NCBI GenBank assembly: GCA_032622095.1
Contig: CP136067.1
Coordinates: 178,966,556-179,030,555, forward strand
Source of the DNA: Siphonodentalium dalli
Lineage: Eukaryota; Mollusca; Scaphopoda; Gadilida; Siphonodentaliidae
Length of the DNA: 64,000 bases
Direction: 5' to 3'
Position 1 is the first letter of the stretch. Each line of letters begins with the position of its first letter. Both the position numbers and the translations under genes were made by a program. A model generated the notes under the pieces. That model had not been told where the DNA came from, made no database searches, and worked only from the letters and a program-made list of their open reading frames with translations. This document shows, piece after piece, positions 1 to 12,038 of this stretch.

Positions 1-112
1 CGCTACATTAACCTTTTGCTGCCGATGTCATATAGCTATTTAGTGATTTGTGTGCGTTTTGGACATCATAATCAATTTATAGGTGCCATATGATAAATAG
101 AATATGTAATTC

Positions 113-228
113 GTGTTTCTCTCATATGATATTTATGAAACTCGTCACGAATTTTCAGTTTTCTCTCGCCAGAGGCTCGAGAAAACTGAAAATTCTTAGC
201 CTCGTTTCATAAATATCGTATGAGAGAA
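113..228. repeat. ~115-bp imperfect palindrome
   Basis: The left arm (GTGTTTCTCTCATATGATAT, then TTTATGAAACTCG) is mirrored by the right arm ending in GTATGAGAGAAACAC. The inner arms GAATTTTCAGTTTTCTC and GAGAAAACTGAAAATTC flank a short GC-rich centre. It looks like a hairpin-type miniature element. No coding content is seen in the first 330 bases. Confidence 0.75.
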
Positions 229-334
229 ACACTCATTTCATATCCTCTATATATATATACTTGAAACATCATCTAGCATATACAATTTAGATCATAAATA
301 TATAAAGAAAATTGTATGGCACTAATCATATGAG

Positions 335-770
335 GGCGGTGTCTCAGTTGGTTAGGTGTATTGCGCAATACTTTATCTTATTCGTGTATCTGGGCAACTT
401 TGACAGAACTTTGCGCATTTGACGAACATAAGCCGCCCAGCGTATCAATCACAACACACGCTATAATGTGTGGATCACACACATGGATGCCAATCCGATT
501 CGTGTATCAGAGCATTACGCTCAGGGACAACATAGGCCATCAAGAGCAGATGGGTCTAATCGCGAAAGAAGCAGATTTGCACAACAGTTCTGGGCGAGTA
601 TCCGAATTGTGCAATCAGATTCGTGTATCTGGTCAAGTTCACAAGAGCATTGAGCATTAGGTCAACATAAGCCGCCTATCGCTGGCTGGGCTTATTCCAA
701 GCATAACAGGTTCTAATGCGTGGATCAGACAACGGGTGGTAATCTGATTCGTGTATCTGGGTGAGTTTGT
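335..770 (+). mobile_element. possible tRNA-derived SINE with a duplicated body
   Basis: The head GTCTCAGTTGGTTAGGTG resembles the D-arm and A box of a tRNA gene, but no clean cloverleaf or B box follows. The body holds two diverged copies of one module. Both contain ACATAAGCCGCC (about 428 and 666), then GTGGATCA, then GATTCGTGTATC (about 498 and 748). The nearby LINE tail at 775 may be unrelated. Call tentative. Confidence 0.35.
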
Positions 771-774
771 CAGC

Positions 775-1340
775 GTAGAATATAATAGAAATAGAATATT
801 TATTGCAATACACCAGATATATAGGCAGTTGCAAGTTACAAAATGAATTAAAACTTAAAACATGTAAATACAAACGAAAATAAACTGTGTTCAATATAAC
901 TGTTTGATGCAATGCATCGTCATTCAACTACCACCAATAACTTCTCATGTTTATCACTATAATATACTAAACCTTCAAAGACCCCCCTTCTGAGAAAGAA
1001 CAACCGGATCATGTTACATCGGTATTTATAATCTTTGCTTCATCATTTCTCATAATCGTTTGAAATTTTTCACTATTGCTAATTTTAAAAAAAATCACCC
1101 TTATCTTCTTGAAAATCTCGAAATAGTCTTGCCCTGAGATCAGAGTATATATGCACTACACTCGATGACAAAATGATATTCAACACGTGCCTGATCGCAC
1201 ATTGTACACAATCTGTTTTTAACTGGAGTTTTCGGTTGTTTATGTCTACCTTTTTCTATTTCCAAATTGTGATTACTAATACGAAGTCTTGTAAACATTT
1301 CTCGCGCTTCGTGGCATCGTGGGGGATACATGGACGCATA
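775..1340 (-). pseudogene. LINE 3' fragment (C-terminal tail of a retrotransposon polyprotein)
   Basis: Read on the minus strand, about 60 residues carry the wording typical of the C-terminus of invertebrate LINE reverse transcriptases: LRISNHNLEIEKGRH, then CTMCDQARVEYHFVIECSAY, a Cys-Cys-His-Cys-like knuckle. The frame breaks after the last Cys. Further tail-like residues can be followed in other frames, and an AT-rich 3' end lies near 775. The endonuclease and RT domains are absent, so this is a dead 5'-truncated copy. Confidence 0.6.
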
Positions 1341-1374
1341 TTTGTGCTATACTGAGATAACTGTCCAACACATA

Positions 1375-2290
1375 TCAGAAAAGGGACCACGCGAAACTAT
1401 GGTTTTGATAAAGAATATATATATATACCAGAAAAGGACCACACGCAGCTAGGTTTTTGATAAACTAGGTCATCGCGGAACAACAAACTGGGGAAGTTAG
1501 ATGATATTCGATATATACCATTGGGTATGTGCCACGATCATTCACAGGCCCCGTGGAGAACACATCGGCGCATTGTTATGCTTTACTGATATAAATATAA
1601 CATAGCATAACTATACGCAGCTAGGCCTTTCATAAACTAGTTCATCACGGTCCCCAAAAAAATAGGAAAATTAGATAATTATTCGTTATTAACCCTATGG
1701 TATGAGACAAGGTGATTTCACAGGCCCCGTGGGGACATATGGGGGCATAATTGTGGTTTACTTAATCAACTGGCATATGTATATCGGAAAAGGGCCACAC
1801 GAAGCTTAGCTTTTGATAAACTAGGTCATCACTGACCCCAAAAACATAGGGAAATTAGATAATTATTCGATATTTACCCTAGGGTATGAGACAAAGTCAA
1901 TTCGCAGGCCCCGTGTGGGCATATCGGGGCATAGTTGGACTTTCCTGATATAACTGGCTTAAATATATACCGAAAAAGAACCGCACGCAACTATAGGCTT
2001 TTGATGAACTAGGTCATCAAAGAACACAAACGGAAATTTGATAATTACTCTATATTTACCACAGGGCTTGAGACAAGGTGTATTCACATGCCCCATGTGG
2101 CATATCGGGACAAATTTTGGTTTTTCTGAACTTGACATATATATACCGCAAAAGGACCACACGCAGAGCTCTAGGCTTTTGATTAACTAGCCTAGCTGCA
2201 TACCATAGGGTACAGGACAAGGTCAATTCACAGGTCCCGTGCGGGCATATCGGGCATCGTTATGTTTTACTGATATAACATATAACAGGT
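1375..2290 (+). repeat. ~180-bp satellite array, segment 1
   Basis: About five diverged monomers. Each runs through GGACCACACGCAGCTAGG, TAAACTAGGTCATCAC, AATTATTCGATATTTACC, a palindromic CCCTAGGG-type box, CAATTCACAGGCCCCGTG and GGGCATATCGGGGCATAGTT, and ends in (TA)n. The same monomer recurs at 6155-8046 and 18394-21640. There are no genes here. Confidence 0.85.
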
Positions 2291-2299
2291 GACTATGCA

Positions 2300-4920
2300 C
2301 TGAACAGTGATACAATTCACTTAGGTTTCTTTCAGGAAGAAAGTTTTTAGCTCTATTAATTGCATATATAGCCCTCGACATCTTATTTGCAACAGCAGAT
2401 ACATGGTAATTAAATGTTAAATTCTCATCAATATGAATACCAAGGAACCTAAATGATTTCTCATCACAACTGTTCCCGATTCGGTCAATACTTGGCCATT
2501 TATATTGAGATGATATCTATAGCAATCAAGATTTCCACCAACAGGATGAAACAATATTTATTTGTTATTTTTTAGCATTTAGAGACAATTTATTAACTTG
2601 ACACCATTTATTAAATGATTCTAGCTGATTGTTTGTGTATTCAGAAAGGGTTTCCAGGTCTTTGTTTGATGAGTAAACAGTTGTGTCATCTGTGAGAGAA
2701 CAGACAATTTAGTACTGCGATGCATATCGTTAACATAGATAAGGAAATGTATCGGGCCCAGTACATATCCTTGAGGGACACCGGTTACAACTGGTTGTTT
2801 GGATGATATGTAGCCATACATATCTGCATATTGGTATCTATCATTAAGGTAACTGGCAAACCATTTTTTCATGTTTCCCCTGATGCCATAGAAGTCTAAT
2901 TTGGCTAATAGTATATCATGATCTAAAGTATCAAAGGCCTTTGAAAAGTCAATAAAGGTTGTCAGAGTACTGTATTTTGTTTTTTATCATTGTTTTTGGC
3001 AACATCGCTTAGTATCTTAAGTATGGGGTGGACAGTTGAATGACCATTTCGAAAGCCATATTGGTCATTATAAAATTTATCAGCGAAGAAATCTAATAAT
3101 CGTCTGCAAACCACTTTCTCAAGTATTTTTGAAAAGACTGGAAGGATACTTATTGAACGATGGTTTTCTATTGATTTGATATCATTAGATTTGTATAACG
3201 GAATAACTCTAGCTACTTTCATGTCATTTGGAACAACACCTTTTTCTATTGAAATAATTATTATGTGGCATAATGGAGATAATATTTCACAAATTATACT
3301 TTTTATTAGAGCAGTTGACATTCCATCTTTATCTTTACTATTTTTTTTATTTATCATTTTAACAATATCATTTAGTTCATGTACAGTTGTAGGATGAGTA
3401 AACCTGTTTCTGACAGAGGGAATATCCAAGTATTCCGAAGTTATGATTTCGAATTACTATCTATTTGTTCTTGTTCCCGAACACCAATAGTAGAGATTAA
3501 ATTCCTCAGCCACGCTTTGTTTATCGTGTATAATTATGCCATTTATGTCAAAGCGCTGGGGATAATGTTGGTTTTACTACTCTGTTGGGTAACATCCCTC
3601 AATACTTCCCATGTTTTTTTCATATCAGACGTATGAGAGTTCAAGAGATTTTCGTTATAAGACATTTTTATGAATCTTTTGATTCGGTTAATGTATTTAC
3701 AATATTTTTTATATTGTAAAATCTTACAATTAGTTGGATCTCTCAATTTTCCCCTATATAATTTCTCTGTATGTATTGATGCATTCAGGAGACAATCTGT
3801 CATCCATGGTTGTCATTTTATGTATTTACGTGTGAGTTTGACTTCTTTTAGTGGGAAGGCAATATTAAAAGAATTAGTGAAAATCTTCATAAAAGTGTTA
3901 TATGTATAATTGGGGTCATTTGAATGAAAAATGGCGTCATAGTTTTTAGAAGACAAGATACGACTAAAACATGAAATATTTTCCTCAGTGAAGCTTCTTA
4001 GCTTCTTAGTTTCTGGCTGTTGGTTCGCCTTGTACGTAGTAATTTCACGATAAAACATTCCAAAATGATCACTAACATCAGCCAAAATTATCCCAGATTG
4101 AAAAGCAGATAAAGGATCATTGGTGAGTGTTTGATCAATCAGACTTGCTGTATATGCTGTTACTATGCTGTTGTCTAAGAATAGTTGGCCCAAAAAATCT
4201 TCAGCAACGACTGTATTTATGAATTCATTTGTTTTTACATGTAGTCCAAATTTAAGAAGATCAATATTAAAGTCCCACAGTAAAAAAGCTTTTTTATGTT
4301 CAGAATTTATTCTATTCATAAGTTCTTTCGTAGTTTTTATGAATCTGTCAATGTCTGATTTAGGTTGTGTATTAGGTCTATAAATAATTCCTTCAATATA
4401 AGATTTGTTTATGAGATTCATTAATTTCTATGAACAGTGACTCAAAAATGTGGGGAAGAAATATAAATAATTCCTTGCTAATTTTATAATTAATGTCAAT
4501 CCTAATGTAAAGCCCTACTCCTCCTCTGGAATCGTCATCATCTGGTCTACATCTTTTTATAAGAGGATGATAGTCATCTAAGGGAAAGTTAATGTTATCC
4601 GGAGCTCGAAATATTTCAGTAAGTCCTATTATACCAAATTTATCCTTTTTGTTTTGAAGTTCAAACATTAAAGAATTGAAAGCATCCCAATTACTGTTTA
4701 AACTTTGACAATTTAAGTTAAACAATGATAAACGACTCTTGTCATCAGAAATCATATTGTTGTATTCTTCAGGTGAGAAGTATTGTGTAGAATTTGCACG
4801 CTCAAGGGATTATCATTAATATCATTCTGCATATCAGAGCCCATTTCATATTTATTTATGAAGTCATAGTTTTTATTCCGTTTTATCTCATAAAATCCAA
4901 TGGTATTTTGATGAACCATT
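2300..4920 (-). pseudogene. decayed APE-type LINE (CR1/jockey-like), near full length
   Basis: On the minus strand the pieces read in order from high to low coordinates. The APE endonuclease N-terminus is about 4393-4755 (SLFNLNCQSLNSNWD, GLTEIF). A middle piece is 3813-4421 (YRPNTQ, a degenerate LLWDFNIDLL in place of GDFN, and SDHFGMFY). The RT fingers and palm are 2962-3429 (PLYKSNDIKSIENHRSISIL, QYGFRNGHST). A further RT block is 2621-2872 (GVPQGYVLGPIHFLIYVNDM), followed by the thumb (ESFNKWCQVNKLSLNAKK). The pieces are in different frames with stops and frameshifts, and the catalytic YADD is not recoverable (SVLSQMTQLF). More coding-like sequence reaches about 4895. The element interrupts the satellite field. 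Confidence 0.85.
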
Positions 4921-6150
4921 AGGAAAAATAAACGAGAGGCCGATCACGATCGGCAGAAGTTTAACCCATACCTTGGCGATAGTGATCAGCTATTTTCAGT
5001 TCGGACGCGAAAATCCATAAGCCATAACTCCATTTAAAAACAATGTATCAAACCCAAATTCGAAATCTGTATTTGGGCTGAGAAACTCACATACCAAATT
5101 AACATACATCTCAATAAAATGAGATATATCAGATGAAAGGTATTTCTACTAAGTATCAGGAATGTTGAGAATTAAGGGTTCACTGTATCTACAAAAATCC
5201 ATACAAGTGAAAAGGATATAATAGGAGAATGATTACATGAAAAACATACAAAAGCATAAAATTGATGACCAGGGTTAACAATTTTAACTCTATGCAATTA
5301 GGTGACTGTACCAGGTATGTCACTTAAACACTGCATTGATATGCTAAACCAGAGAGCTATGTGTGAGTTCATAAATCATGGGCCAACACTGTCTACACAC
5401 TATGGAAATGCAATAAACAGATGGCATTTAAAGTCATTTTATATGTGCAGCAGTGAGTATCAGATATCATTATAGGACTGTGTAACTTTATAAAAATAGT
5501 GCTACTAAATGGGGTTCTCTGTCTGCTCAAATTATGAGAACATCCCTACAGATGAACAGTAGACTATTCCAATACATGAATGGGTTACACCTTTCACTGT
5601 GCTGAACGTATGATGGCTAAAAATAACTCTGATTCCCATAATACAGGTTTACTCTAGTCTCTCTCTCTGATTTCCCAGGTAATTAATTGTAAGTTGCTAT
5701 GATTATATATTGTAAGCATAAAAATCTCAAATCTGTTCAATTCTTAGTTAAAAAGGGGCCATAACTATGGTATAAAAAACAGGATTCAAATATTCAAACT
5801 CGATCTGTATTTTGAGTTGAGAAACTCACATACCAAATTTGGTTCCTATTAGATGAAAACTGGTTGATTTATCGAAGCATGCATGAATTCAATGCCAAAG
5901 GGCCATAACTCCATTAAAATTAATCTGATCAAACCCATATTCGAACTCGAACTGTATTTTAGGTGGAGAAACTCGCATACCAAATTTGGTTCTGATCAGA
6001 TTTTTTTTTTAGTTATCGTAGCATCCACGAATGAAGTCGAAAAAGGGCCATAGCTCTGTACAAAAAAAACTCGGATCAAACCCATATTCTAACTCGATCT
6101 GTATGTTGGTCTGAGAAACTCATATACAAAATTTGGTTCTGATCCATTAT
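4921..6150. repeat. cluster of 'GCCATAACT' interspersed repeats
   Basis: Several diverged units of about 145 bp (near 5020, 5757, 5895 and 6040) share GGCCATAACT, then AAACTCGATCTGTAT, then GAGAAACTCACATACCAAAT. The same class occurs at 56190-56900, there with an ACGG-rich tail. Between the units (about 5150-5740) nothing recognisable is seen. No coding region is supported. Confidence 0.65.
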
Positions 6151-6154
6151 AAAA

Positions 6155-6520
6155 TGTTTGAATTGACCTTGTCCCATACCCTGGGGTAAATATAGAGTTA
6201 TTATCGTGTTCCGTGATGACCTAGTTCACCGAAAGCCTAGCTGCGCGCGGTCCCTTTTCGGTATATATATGCCAGTTATGTCAGGAAAGCCCAAATATTC
6301 CCCAATATGCCACCACGGTGCCTGCGAATTGACTTTGTCTCATACCTTAGGTTAATATCGAATAATTATCTAGTTTCCCTATTTTTGGGGCTGTGATGAC
6401 CTAGTCTATCAAATTTTAAGCTAAGCTGTGTGTGACCCTTTTCCGGTATACATATGCCAGCTGATTCAGTAAACCCCAATTATGCCCCGATACGTCCCCA
6501 CGGGGCCTGTGAATTGACCT
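6155..6520 (-). repeat. ~180-bp satellite, segment 2 (reverse orientation)
   Basis: About two monomers read as the reverse complement of the 1375-2290 consensus (GTGATGACCTAGTT, CGGTATATATATGCCAGTTAT, CATACCCTGGGGTAAATAT). The 260 bp that follow (to 6785) carry no recognisable feature. Confidence 0.8.
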
Positions 6521-6784
6521 GGAAAGAGGCTGCCGCTTTGATGGCAGACATCTATACTTTCACATCTATACTTTCACTCATAATTTTACGTAACACAAAT
6601 ATACTAAACAGTACTAATAATGTCATATATAAATCACTCAATATGCAATTAAACCACCATTTGAAGACGTTATAGATTTCGTCATCAAGTTGAAGAACAC
6701 ATTAAGTGCTACCAACGATATTGATACCTATACTCAGGTCACGATTGTTCTGAACCACCTCTGGTATAGCCCTAGAGGCGAGAA

Positions 6785-8043
6785 TGGTACATATCGGGGC
6801 ATCGTTGGGCTTTACTGACATACCTGGCATATATATATACCAAAAAAAACGACCGCACGCAGCTAGGATGTTGATTAACTAGGTCATCACGGAACCAAAA
6901 CATCAGGGTAACTAGATGATTATTCGATATTTACCATATGGCACGAGACAAGGTCAATTCACAGGCCCCGTGTGGGCATATCGGGCATATTTAGGCTTTA
7001 CTGATATAATTATCATACATATATTGAAAAGCACCACGTACAGCTAGGCTTTTGATAAAATAGGTCATCACGGAACCCAAATATAGGGAAATTATATAAT
7101 TATTCGATATTTACCATATGGCACGAGACAAGGTCAATTCACAGGCCCCGTGGGGGCATATCGGGGCATAGTTGGGCTTTGCTGATGTATCGGACAAACC
7201 AGGGAAACTAGATAATTATTCGATATTTACGAGACAAAGTCAATTCACAGGCACGTTGGGAACATATTGGACATAGTTAGGCTTTATTGATATCATTATC
7301 ATACATATATTGAAAAGGACAACACGCAGCTAGGATTTTGATAAACTAGGTCATCACGGAACCCAAAAATATGGAAATTAGATAATTATTTGATATTTAC
7401 CATAGGGTATGAGACAAGGCCGTTTCAAATGCCCCGTGGCGGCACATCGGGGCATAATTGGGCTTTCCTGATATAACTGGCACATACATACCGAAAAAGG
7501 ACCACACGCAGCCAGGCTTTTGATTATTGAGGTCATCACGGAACCCAAAAATAGGGAAATTAGATAATTATTCAATATATTCGATTATTCGATATTCCAT
7601 AGGGTATGAGACAAAATAATTCACAGGCCTCGTGGGGGACATATCGGGGCAGAGTTAGGCTCTACTGATATAAATAGCATATATTTATTGGAAAAGGACC
7701 ACACGCAGCTAGGCTTTTGATAAACTAGGGCATCACGGAACGCAAAAATAGGGAAATTATATAATTATTCGATATTTACCATAGGGTATGAGATAAGGTC
7801 ATTCACATGCCCACGGGGTCATATCGGGTCAGTGTTGGGCTCTACTGATGTACCTGGCATATATATACTGGAAAAAAGACCACACGTCCCCAGGGTTTTG
7901 ATAAAATAGGTCATCGCGGTACCCAATAAATAAGGATAATTGATAACTATTCTATTTTATTTACCCTAGTGTATGAGACAAGGTCAATTCACAGGCCACG
8001 TGGGTGATATGTCGGGGTACAGTTGGGCTTTTCGGATATATCT

Positions 8044-8046
<3 letters not shown>
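6785..8046 (+). repeat. ~180-bp satellite, segment 3
   Basis: About seven monomers in plus orientation. The spacing of ATTCACAGGCCCCGTG between 6956 and 7136 gives a period of 180 bp; one or two units are shortened (about 7190-7260). The array ends in the (TA)n tract into which the Penelope composite is inserted and resumes at 18394. Confidence 0.88.

Positions 8047-8076
<30 letters not shown>
8047..8076. repeat. (TA)n tract, left flank of the Penelope composite
   Basis: A pure TA run joins the satellite directly to the first base of the element. A matching TA run flanks the right end at 18366-18393. The low complexity hides any target-site duplication. Confidence 0.9.
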
Positions 8077-8079
<3 letters not shown>

Positions 8080-10251
8080 AAGTTCTTATCAATATATGAT
8101 AACACCAATTAAAGACCCATCAAATCTTTAATGTCGTACTAGCTTTCGGCTATACAGCCTTCGTCGGGTACATGAATGAACAATCATTTGAAAATACACA
8201 TTGATATACAGACAAACTTGTTTACCGCGTAACTATGACGTTAACGAACGTTACCTGACAAAATTTGGCGCCAAATGAAAAATGGCGGGAAAGCTTACAG
8301 GTGAAAGACGCGCCAAACATAGAAGCTACATGTGTAGCGTTGTGAAGAAAAGTCAATGCTTGAGTATATGGGAACTCATCTAGCTTAGAAGCAGTCCATA
8401 CAATGTATAAGCATATTTTAGATAATTAGAGTTGGACCAAGGAGAAATTGTAAATTATGACCAACTCGCCATGAAACCACGGTCCTTATTAATGCCACGA
8501 TAAAAACTTCCAAACAGTTGTATATGTTGTAATTCGCCACACGTCTCTCTTTCATGTCCGAAAGTCCACCTCTTAATACTTTGATGCGGATGTCATCGGG
8601 TGTGTGTTGTGGTTGACAGAAATGTTCTGCTATGGGTAGGTTCAAGTCCCTGTTGTTGATGTTCTGCCTATGCCCCGTCACTCGTTTGCAGAGAAGTTGG
8701 CCTGTTTCACCAATGTAATGCATTTCTGGACAATTTGCGCACGTAATGATATACACAACACCACTTGAGACACACGAGAACTGGCCCACATCCTGGAAAA
8801 CGCGCCCATTGCGCATAAGAACATCGGCCTTGTTAATTAACACACACATACCACATCTCGGCCTGTTACATGGAAATGTACCATTGGGTGACTGTCCACC
8901 AGAAGATGGTAGCTTACTTGTTACTAATTTCCGCTTCAAGTTGGGTGGTTGCCTCATGGCGACAACCGGTCTTTCGTTAAACACGTTCCTGAGATGAAGG
9001 TCGCTCGTAATAATGCCATTCAGAGATGTAGTTATTGTGCGTAATTTTTCTAGCTGTGGGTGGTAGTTTACCACGAGGGGAACTCGATCTGATGATGTTT
9101 TGTCCCGATATTGAAGGAGCATCTCCCTGTCCAAACATTTCGCTTTTCCCAATTGTTTATTAATCGAACGTCTGTCGTATCCCAAATTCGAGAATTGTGA
9201 GCGTAGTTCACTGAACTGTTCGTCTCTTACTTTTTCCTGAGAATTGATGCGCTGGTAACGAATGCCTTGACTGTAGATAATGGCTTGTTTCGTGTGGTCG
9301 GGATGAAAACTAATGGGGTTTAGATATGAAAATCTGTCCGTAGGTTTTCTGAATACCTTTGTGAATAACTGATCGGCATTGTTTTCGACTGTAACATCGA
9401 GAAAGCTGATATCGGTGTGAGAAAATTCCATTTTGAACTGGATTGAAGGATTGCACTGATTGAATGCTCGATGAAATATTTCCAATTCAGCGACTCCGTG
9501 TTCCCATATCATGAATATGTCGTCGATAAACCTGAGATAAATTCGCGGTTTGAGAGTCTGTGTAGCTAAGAACTTTTCCTCCAACTCTGTCATGAATATA
9601 TTGGCATATTGGGGCGCCATGGGTGTCCCCATTGCAGTACCTTTAATTTGTCTGTAAAACTTATTCTCGAACACGAAATAGTTATGTTTAAGAATATATT
9701 CAATTAACTTTATAACCGAATCTTTAGTTACTCCGTCTGATTCAGTCTCATCGTCGTGAAATCTCTGTCGAACTGCCGCTATGCCATCTGTGTGTTCAAT
9801 TTGAGAATATAGGGACACCACATCCATGGTGACTAACAGGGTATCCGAACTTGTTGTTCCAACGGCCTTTAATTTCCTGATAAAATCGGTAGTATCCTGT
9901 ATGAAGCTATCTGACGCGCGAACTGTCGGTTTGAGTGTATCATCGACATAACTCGAAATTTTCTCGGTTATGGTTCCAATTCCCGAAACGATGGGTCTTC
10001 CGGGGTTCCCTTCCTTGTGAATCTTGGGCAGGGTGTAGAAGATACCCGGTCGCGGTTTTGAAACGGTAAGCGGGGAGATAATATTCCTATCTACCGCTGG
10101 GAGTTCCGCCAAAAGTTGTGAAAGTTCTTTTTCGAAATCGGCAGTGGGATCCTCTTCAAGACAAACATAAAACTCCCGATTGTTAAGTTGCCGTTTCGCT
10201 TCATGAATGTACGCTGTCTTATCCATCACAACAGTGGCACCACCCTTATCA
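8077..10251 (-). mobile_element. inverted, 5'-truncated Penelope-like element copy
   Basis: This ~2.17-kb stretch is almost identical to the reverse complement of about 16150-18325 in the full-length copy. Its truncated 5' end meets the plus-strand copy head-to-head near 10250, where the two parents share about two bases (CA). Its 3' end faces outward into (TA)n. An inverted partial copy joined at its 5' end is a familiar Penelope arrangement. Confidence 0.9.
8142..8185 (-). ncRNA. hammerhead-like motif, inverted copy
   Basis: The minus strand carries CCGACGA, a small stem-loop (GGC TGTATA GCC), then GAAA, followed by GCTAGTACGAC. This order matches a hammerhead core (CUGANGA, stem II, GAAA). 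Position 4 is C instead of the normally essential U, and stem III is unclear, so activity is doubtful. Confidence 0.35.
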
Positions 10252-10262
10252 TGGCGCCCCAA
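8418..10262 (-). pseudogene. Penelope-like RT/GIY-YIG ORF, inverted truncated copy
   Basis: The frame encodes most of the Penelope reverse transcriptase and the GIY-YIG endonuclease. It begins at KGGATVVMDK, so the N-terminal domain is missing. Seen in order are TLPKIHK, TMDVVSLYSQI, GTAMGTPMAPQYANIFM, the catalytic RFIDDIF box, the Cys-rich knuckle NRPRCGMC, GVVYIITC and YIGETGQ. Relative to the other two copies one C is missing near 8535. This shifts the last ~30 codons out of frame and replaces the normal end (ASWS). The first residues come from the inversion junction, so this is not a functional gene. Confidence 0.9.
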
Positions 10263-11417
10263 TATGCCAATATATTCATGACAGAGTTGGAGGAAAAGTT
10301 CTTAGCTACACAGACTCTCAAACCGCGAATTTATCTCAGGTTTATCGACGACATATTCATGATATGGGAACACGGAGTCGCTGAATTGGAAATATTTCAT
10401 CGAGCATTCAATCAGTGCAATCCTTCAATCCAGTTCAAAATGGAATTTTCTCACACCGATATCAGCTTTCTCGATGTTACAGTCGAAAACAATGCCGATC
10501 AGTTATTCACAAAGGTATTCAGAAAACCTACGGACAGATTTTCATATCTAAACCCCATTAGTTTTCATCCCGACCACACGAAACAAGCCATTATCTACAG
10601 TCAAGGCATTCGTTACCAGCGCATCAATTCTCAGGAAAAAGTAAGAGACGAACAGTTCAGTGAACTACGCTCACAATTCTCGAATTTGGGATACGACAGA
10701 CGTTCGATTAATAAACAATTGGGAAAAGCGAAATGTTTGGACAGGGAGATGCTCCTTCAATATCGGGACAAAACATCATCAGATCGAGTTCCCCTCGTGG
10801 TAAACTACCACCCACAGCTAGAAAAATTACGCACAATAACTACATCTCTGAATGGCATTATTACGAGCGACCTTCATCTCAGGAACGTGTTTAACGAAAG
10901 ACCGGTTGTCGCCATGAGGCAACCACCCAACTTGAAGCGGAAATTAGTAACAAGTAAGCTACCATCTTCTGGTGGACAGTCACCCAATGGTACATTTCCA
11001 TGTAACAGGCCGAGATGTGGTATGTGTGTGTTAATTAACAAGGCCGATGTTCTTATGCGCAATGGGCGCGTTTTCCAGGATGTGGGCCAGTTCTCGTGTG
11101 TCTCAAGTGGTGTTGTGTATATCATTACGTGCGCAAATTGTCCAGAAATGCATTACATTGGTGAAACAGGCCAACTTCTCTGCAAACGAGTGACGGGGCA
11201 TAGGCAGAACATCAACAACAGGGACTTGAACCTACCCATAGCAGAACATTTCTGTCAACCACAACACACACCCGATGACATCCGCATCAAAGTATTAAGA
11301 GGTAGACTTTCGGACATGAAAGAGAGACGTGTGGCCGAATTACAACATATACAACTGTTTGGAAGTTTTTATCGTGGCATTAATAAGGACCGTGGTTTCA
11401 TGGCGAGTTGGTCATAA
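10251..11417 (+). pseudogene. 5'-truncated Penelope-like ORF inside the left pseudo-LTR
   Basis: The open frame starts in the RT palm (MAPQYANIFM) and keeps the catalytic RFIDDIF box, the RT thumb, the Cys knuckle (NRPRCGMC), the GIY-YIG pair (GVVYIITC, YIGET) and the normal terminus ASWS. The fingers and the first catalytic Asp (TMDVVSLY) are missing, so it cannot encode an active RT. It is a by-product of the tandem pseudo-LTR arrangement. The codons just upstream belong to the inverted arm. Confidence 0.88.
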
Positions 11418-11698
11418 TTTACAATTTCTCCTTGGTCCAACTCTAATTATCTAAAATATGCTTATACATTGTATGGACTGCTTCTAAGCTAGATGAGTTC
11501 CCATATACTCAAGCATTGACTTTTCTTCACAACGCTACACATGTAGCTTCTATGTTTGGCGCGTCTTTCACCTGTAAGCTTTCCCGCCATTTTTCATTTG
11601 GCGCCAAATTTTGTCAGGTAACGTTCGTTAACGTCATAGTTACGCGGTAAACAAGTTTGTCTGTATATCAATGTGTATTTTCAAATGATTGTTCATTC

Positions 11699-11742
11699 AT
11701 GTACCCGACGAAGGCTGTATAGCCGAAAGCTAGTACGACATT
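11699..11742 (+). ncRNA. hammerhead-like motif in the left pseudo-LTR
   Basis: Same core as the other copies: CCGACGA, stem II GGC/GCC, GAAA. It sits about 60-100 bp before the end of the truncated copy and about 100 bp upstream of the full-length ORF, where Penelope-like elements commonly carry type I hammerheads. The C at core position 4 argues for a decayed ribozyme or a variant. Confidence 0.4.
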
Positions 11743-11836
11743 AAAGATTTGATGGGTCTTTAATTGGTGTTATCATATATTGATAAGAACTTCCTATTAG
11801 ACCAGACCCATACGGCTAAAGATACAACACTACAAT

Positions 11837-12012
11837 ATGTCAGTCAACACCGCAATCAGCCGAGATGAGTGGAAAATCAAGAAAATTCACAGACAATACG
11901 CACAGACAAATAGCGACATCTTTTTTCTATCGGAATGCAAACAGAGATCTCTCATCCCGAATGGAATAGTTATCAAGAATCCGCTGCAAAATACATTCAA
12001 AACTCCATTCTC
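11837..12012 (+). CDS. Penelope-like element ORF, N-terminal segment (split by a LINE)
   Basis: The ATG at 11837 opens a frame of 58 complete codons with the wording of PLE N-termini (DIFFLSECKQRSLIPNGIVI). The frame is cut at 12012 by a LINE. The LINE's target duplication ATTCTC lies at 12007-12012 and again at 15501-15506. The interrupted codon (TC) is completed by the base at 15507, and the frame then runs to 17946. The pre-insertion ORF would be about 871 codons. The ATG lies just after the region shared by both pseudo-LTRs, which supports this start. Confidence 0.85.
12007..12012. repeat. target-site duplication of the LINE, left copy (ATTCTC)
   Basis: ATTCTC occurs here and again at 15501-15506, immediately flanking the LINE. 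Keeping one copy restores the Penelope reading frame. Confidence 0.8.
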
Positions 12013-12038
12013 CTTATACCTTATGATACCTTATGCTG

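Larger units (their letters stand above)
10250..11838 (+). repeat. left pseudo-LTR of the Penelope composite (1589 bp)
   Basis: Direct repeat of 16779-18367. Only two base differences were noticed by eye: A versus G near 11306/17834 (Arg versus Gly codon) and C versus T in the hairpin near 11713/18244. It contains a 5'-truncated copy of the ORF (from MAPQYANIFM to a stop at 11417), the 3' UTR, the hammerhead-like motif and the first bases before the full-length ORF. Near identity implies a very recent insertion. Confidence 0.92.

Noticed and set aside
335-410. A true tRNA gene
   Set aside because: Only the D-arm/A-box wording fits; acceptor and T-arms do not pair, so a SINE head is the most that can be claimed.
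8746-8997. Short frame antisense to the Penelope ORF, repeated at 10874 and 17403
   Set aside because: It is the antisense of the conserved Cys-knuckle region, present only because the copies are nearly identical.
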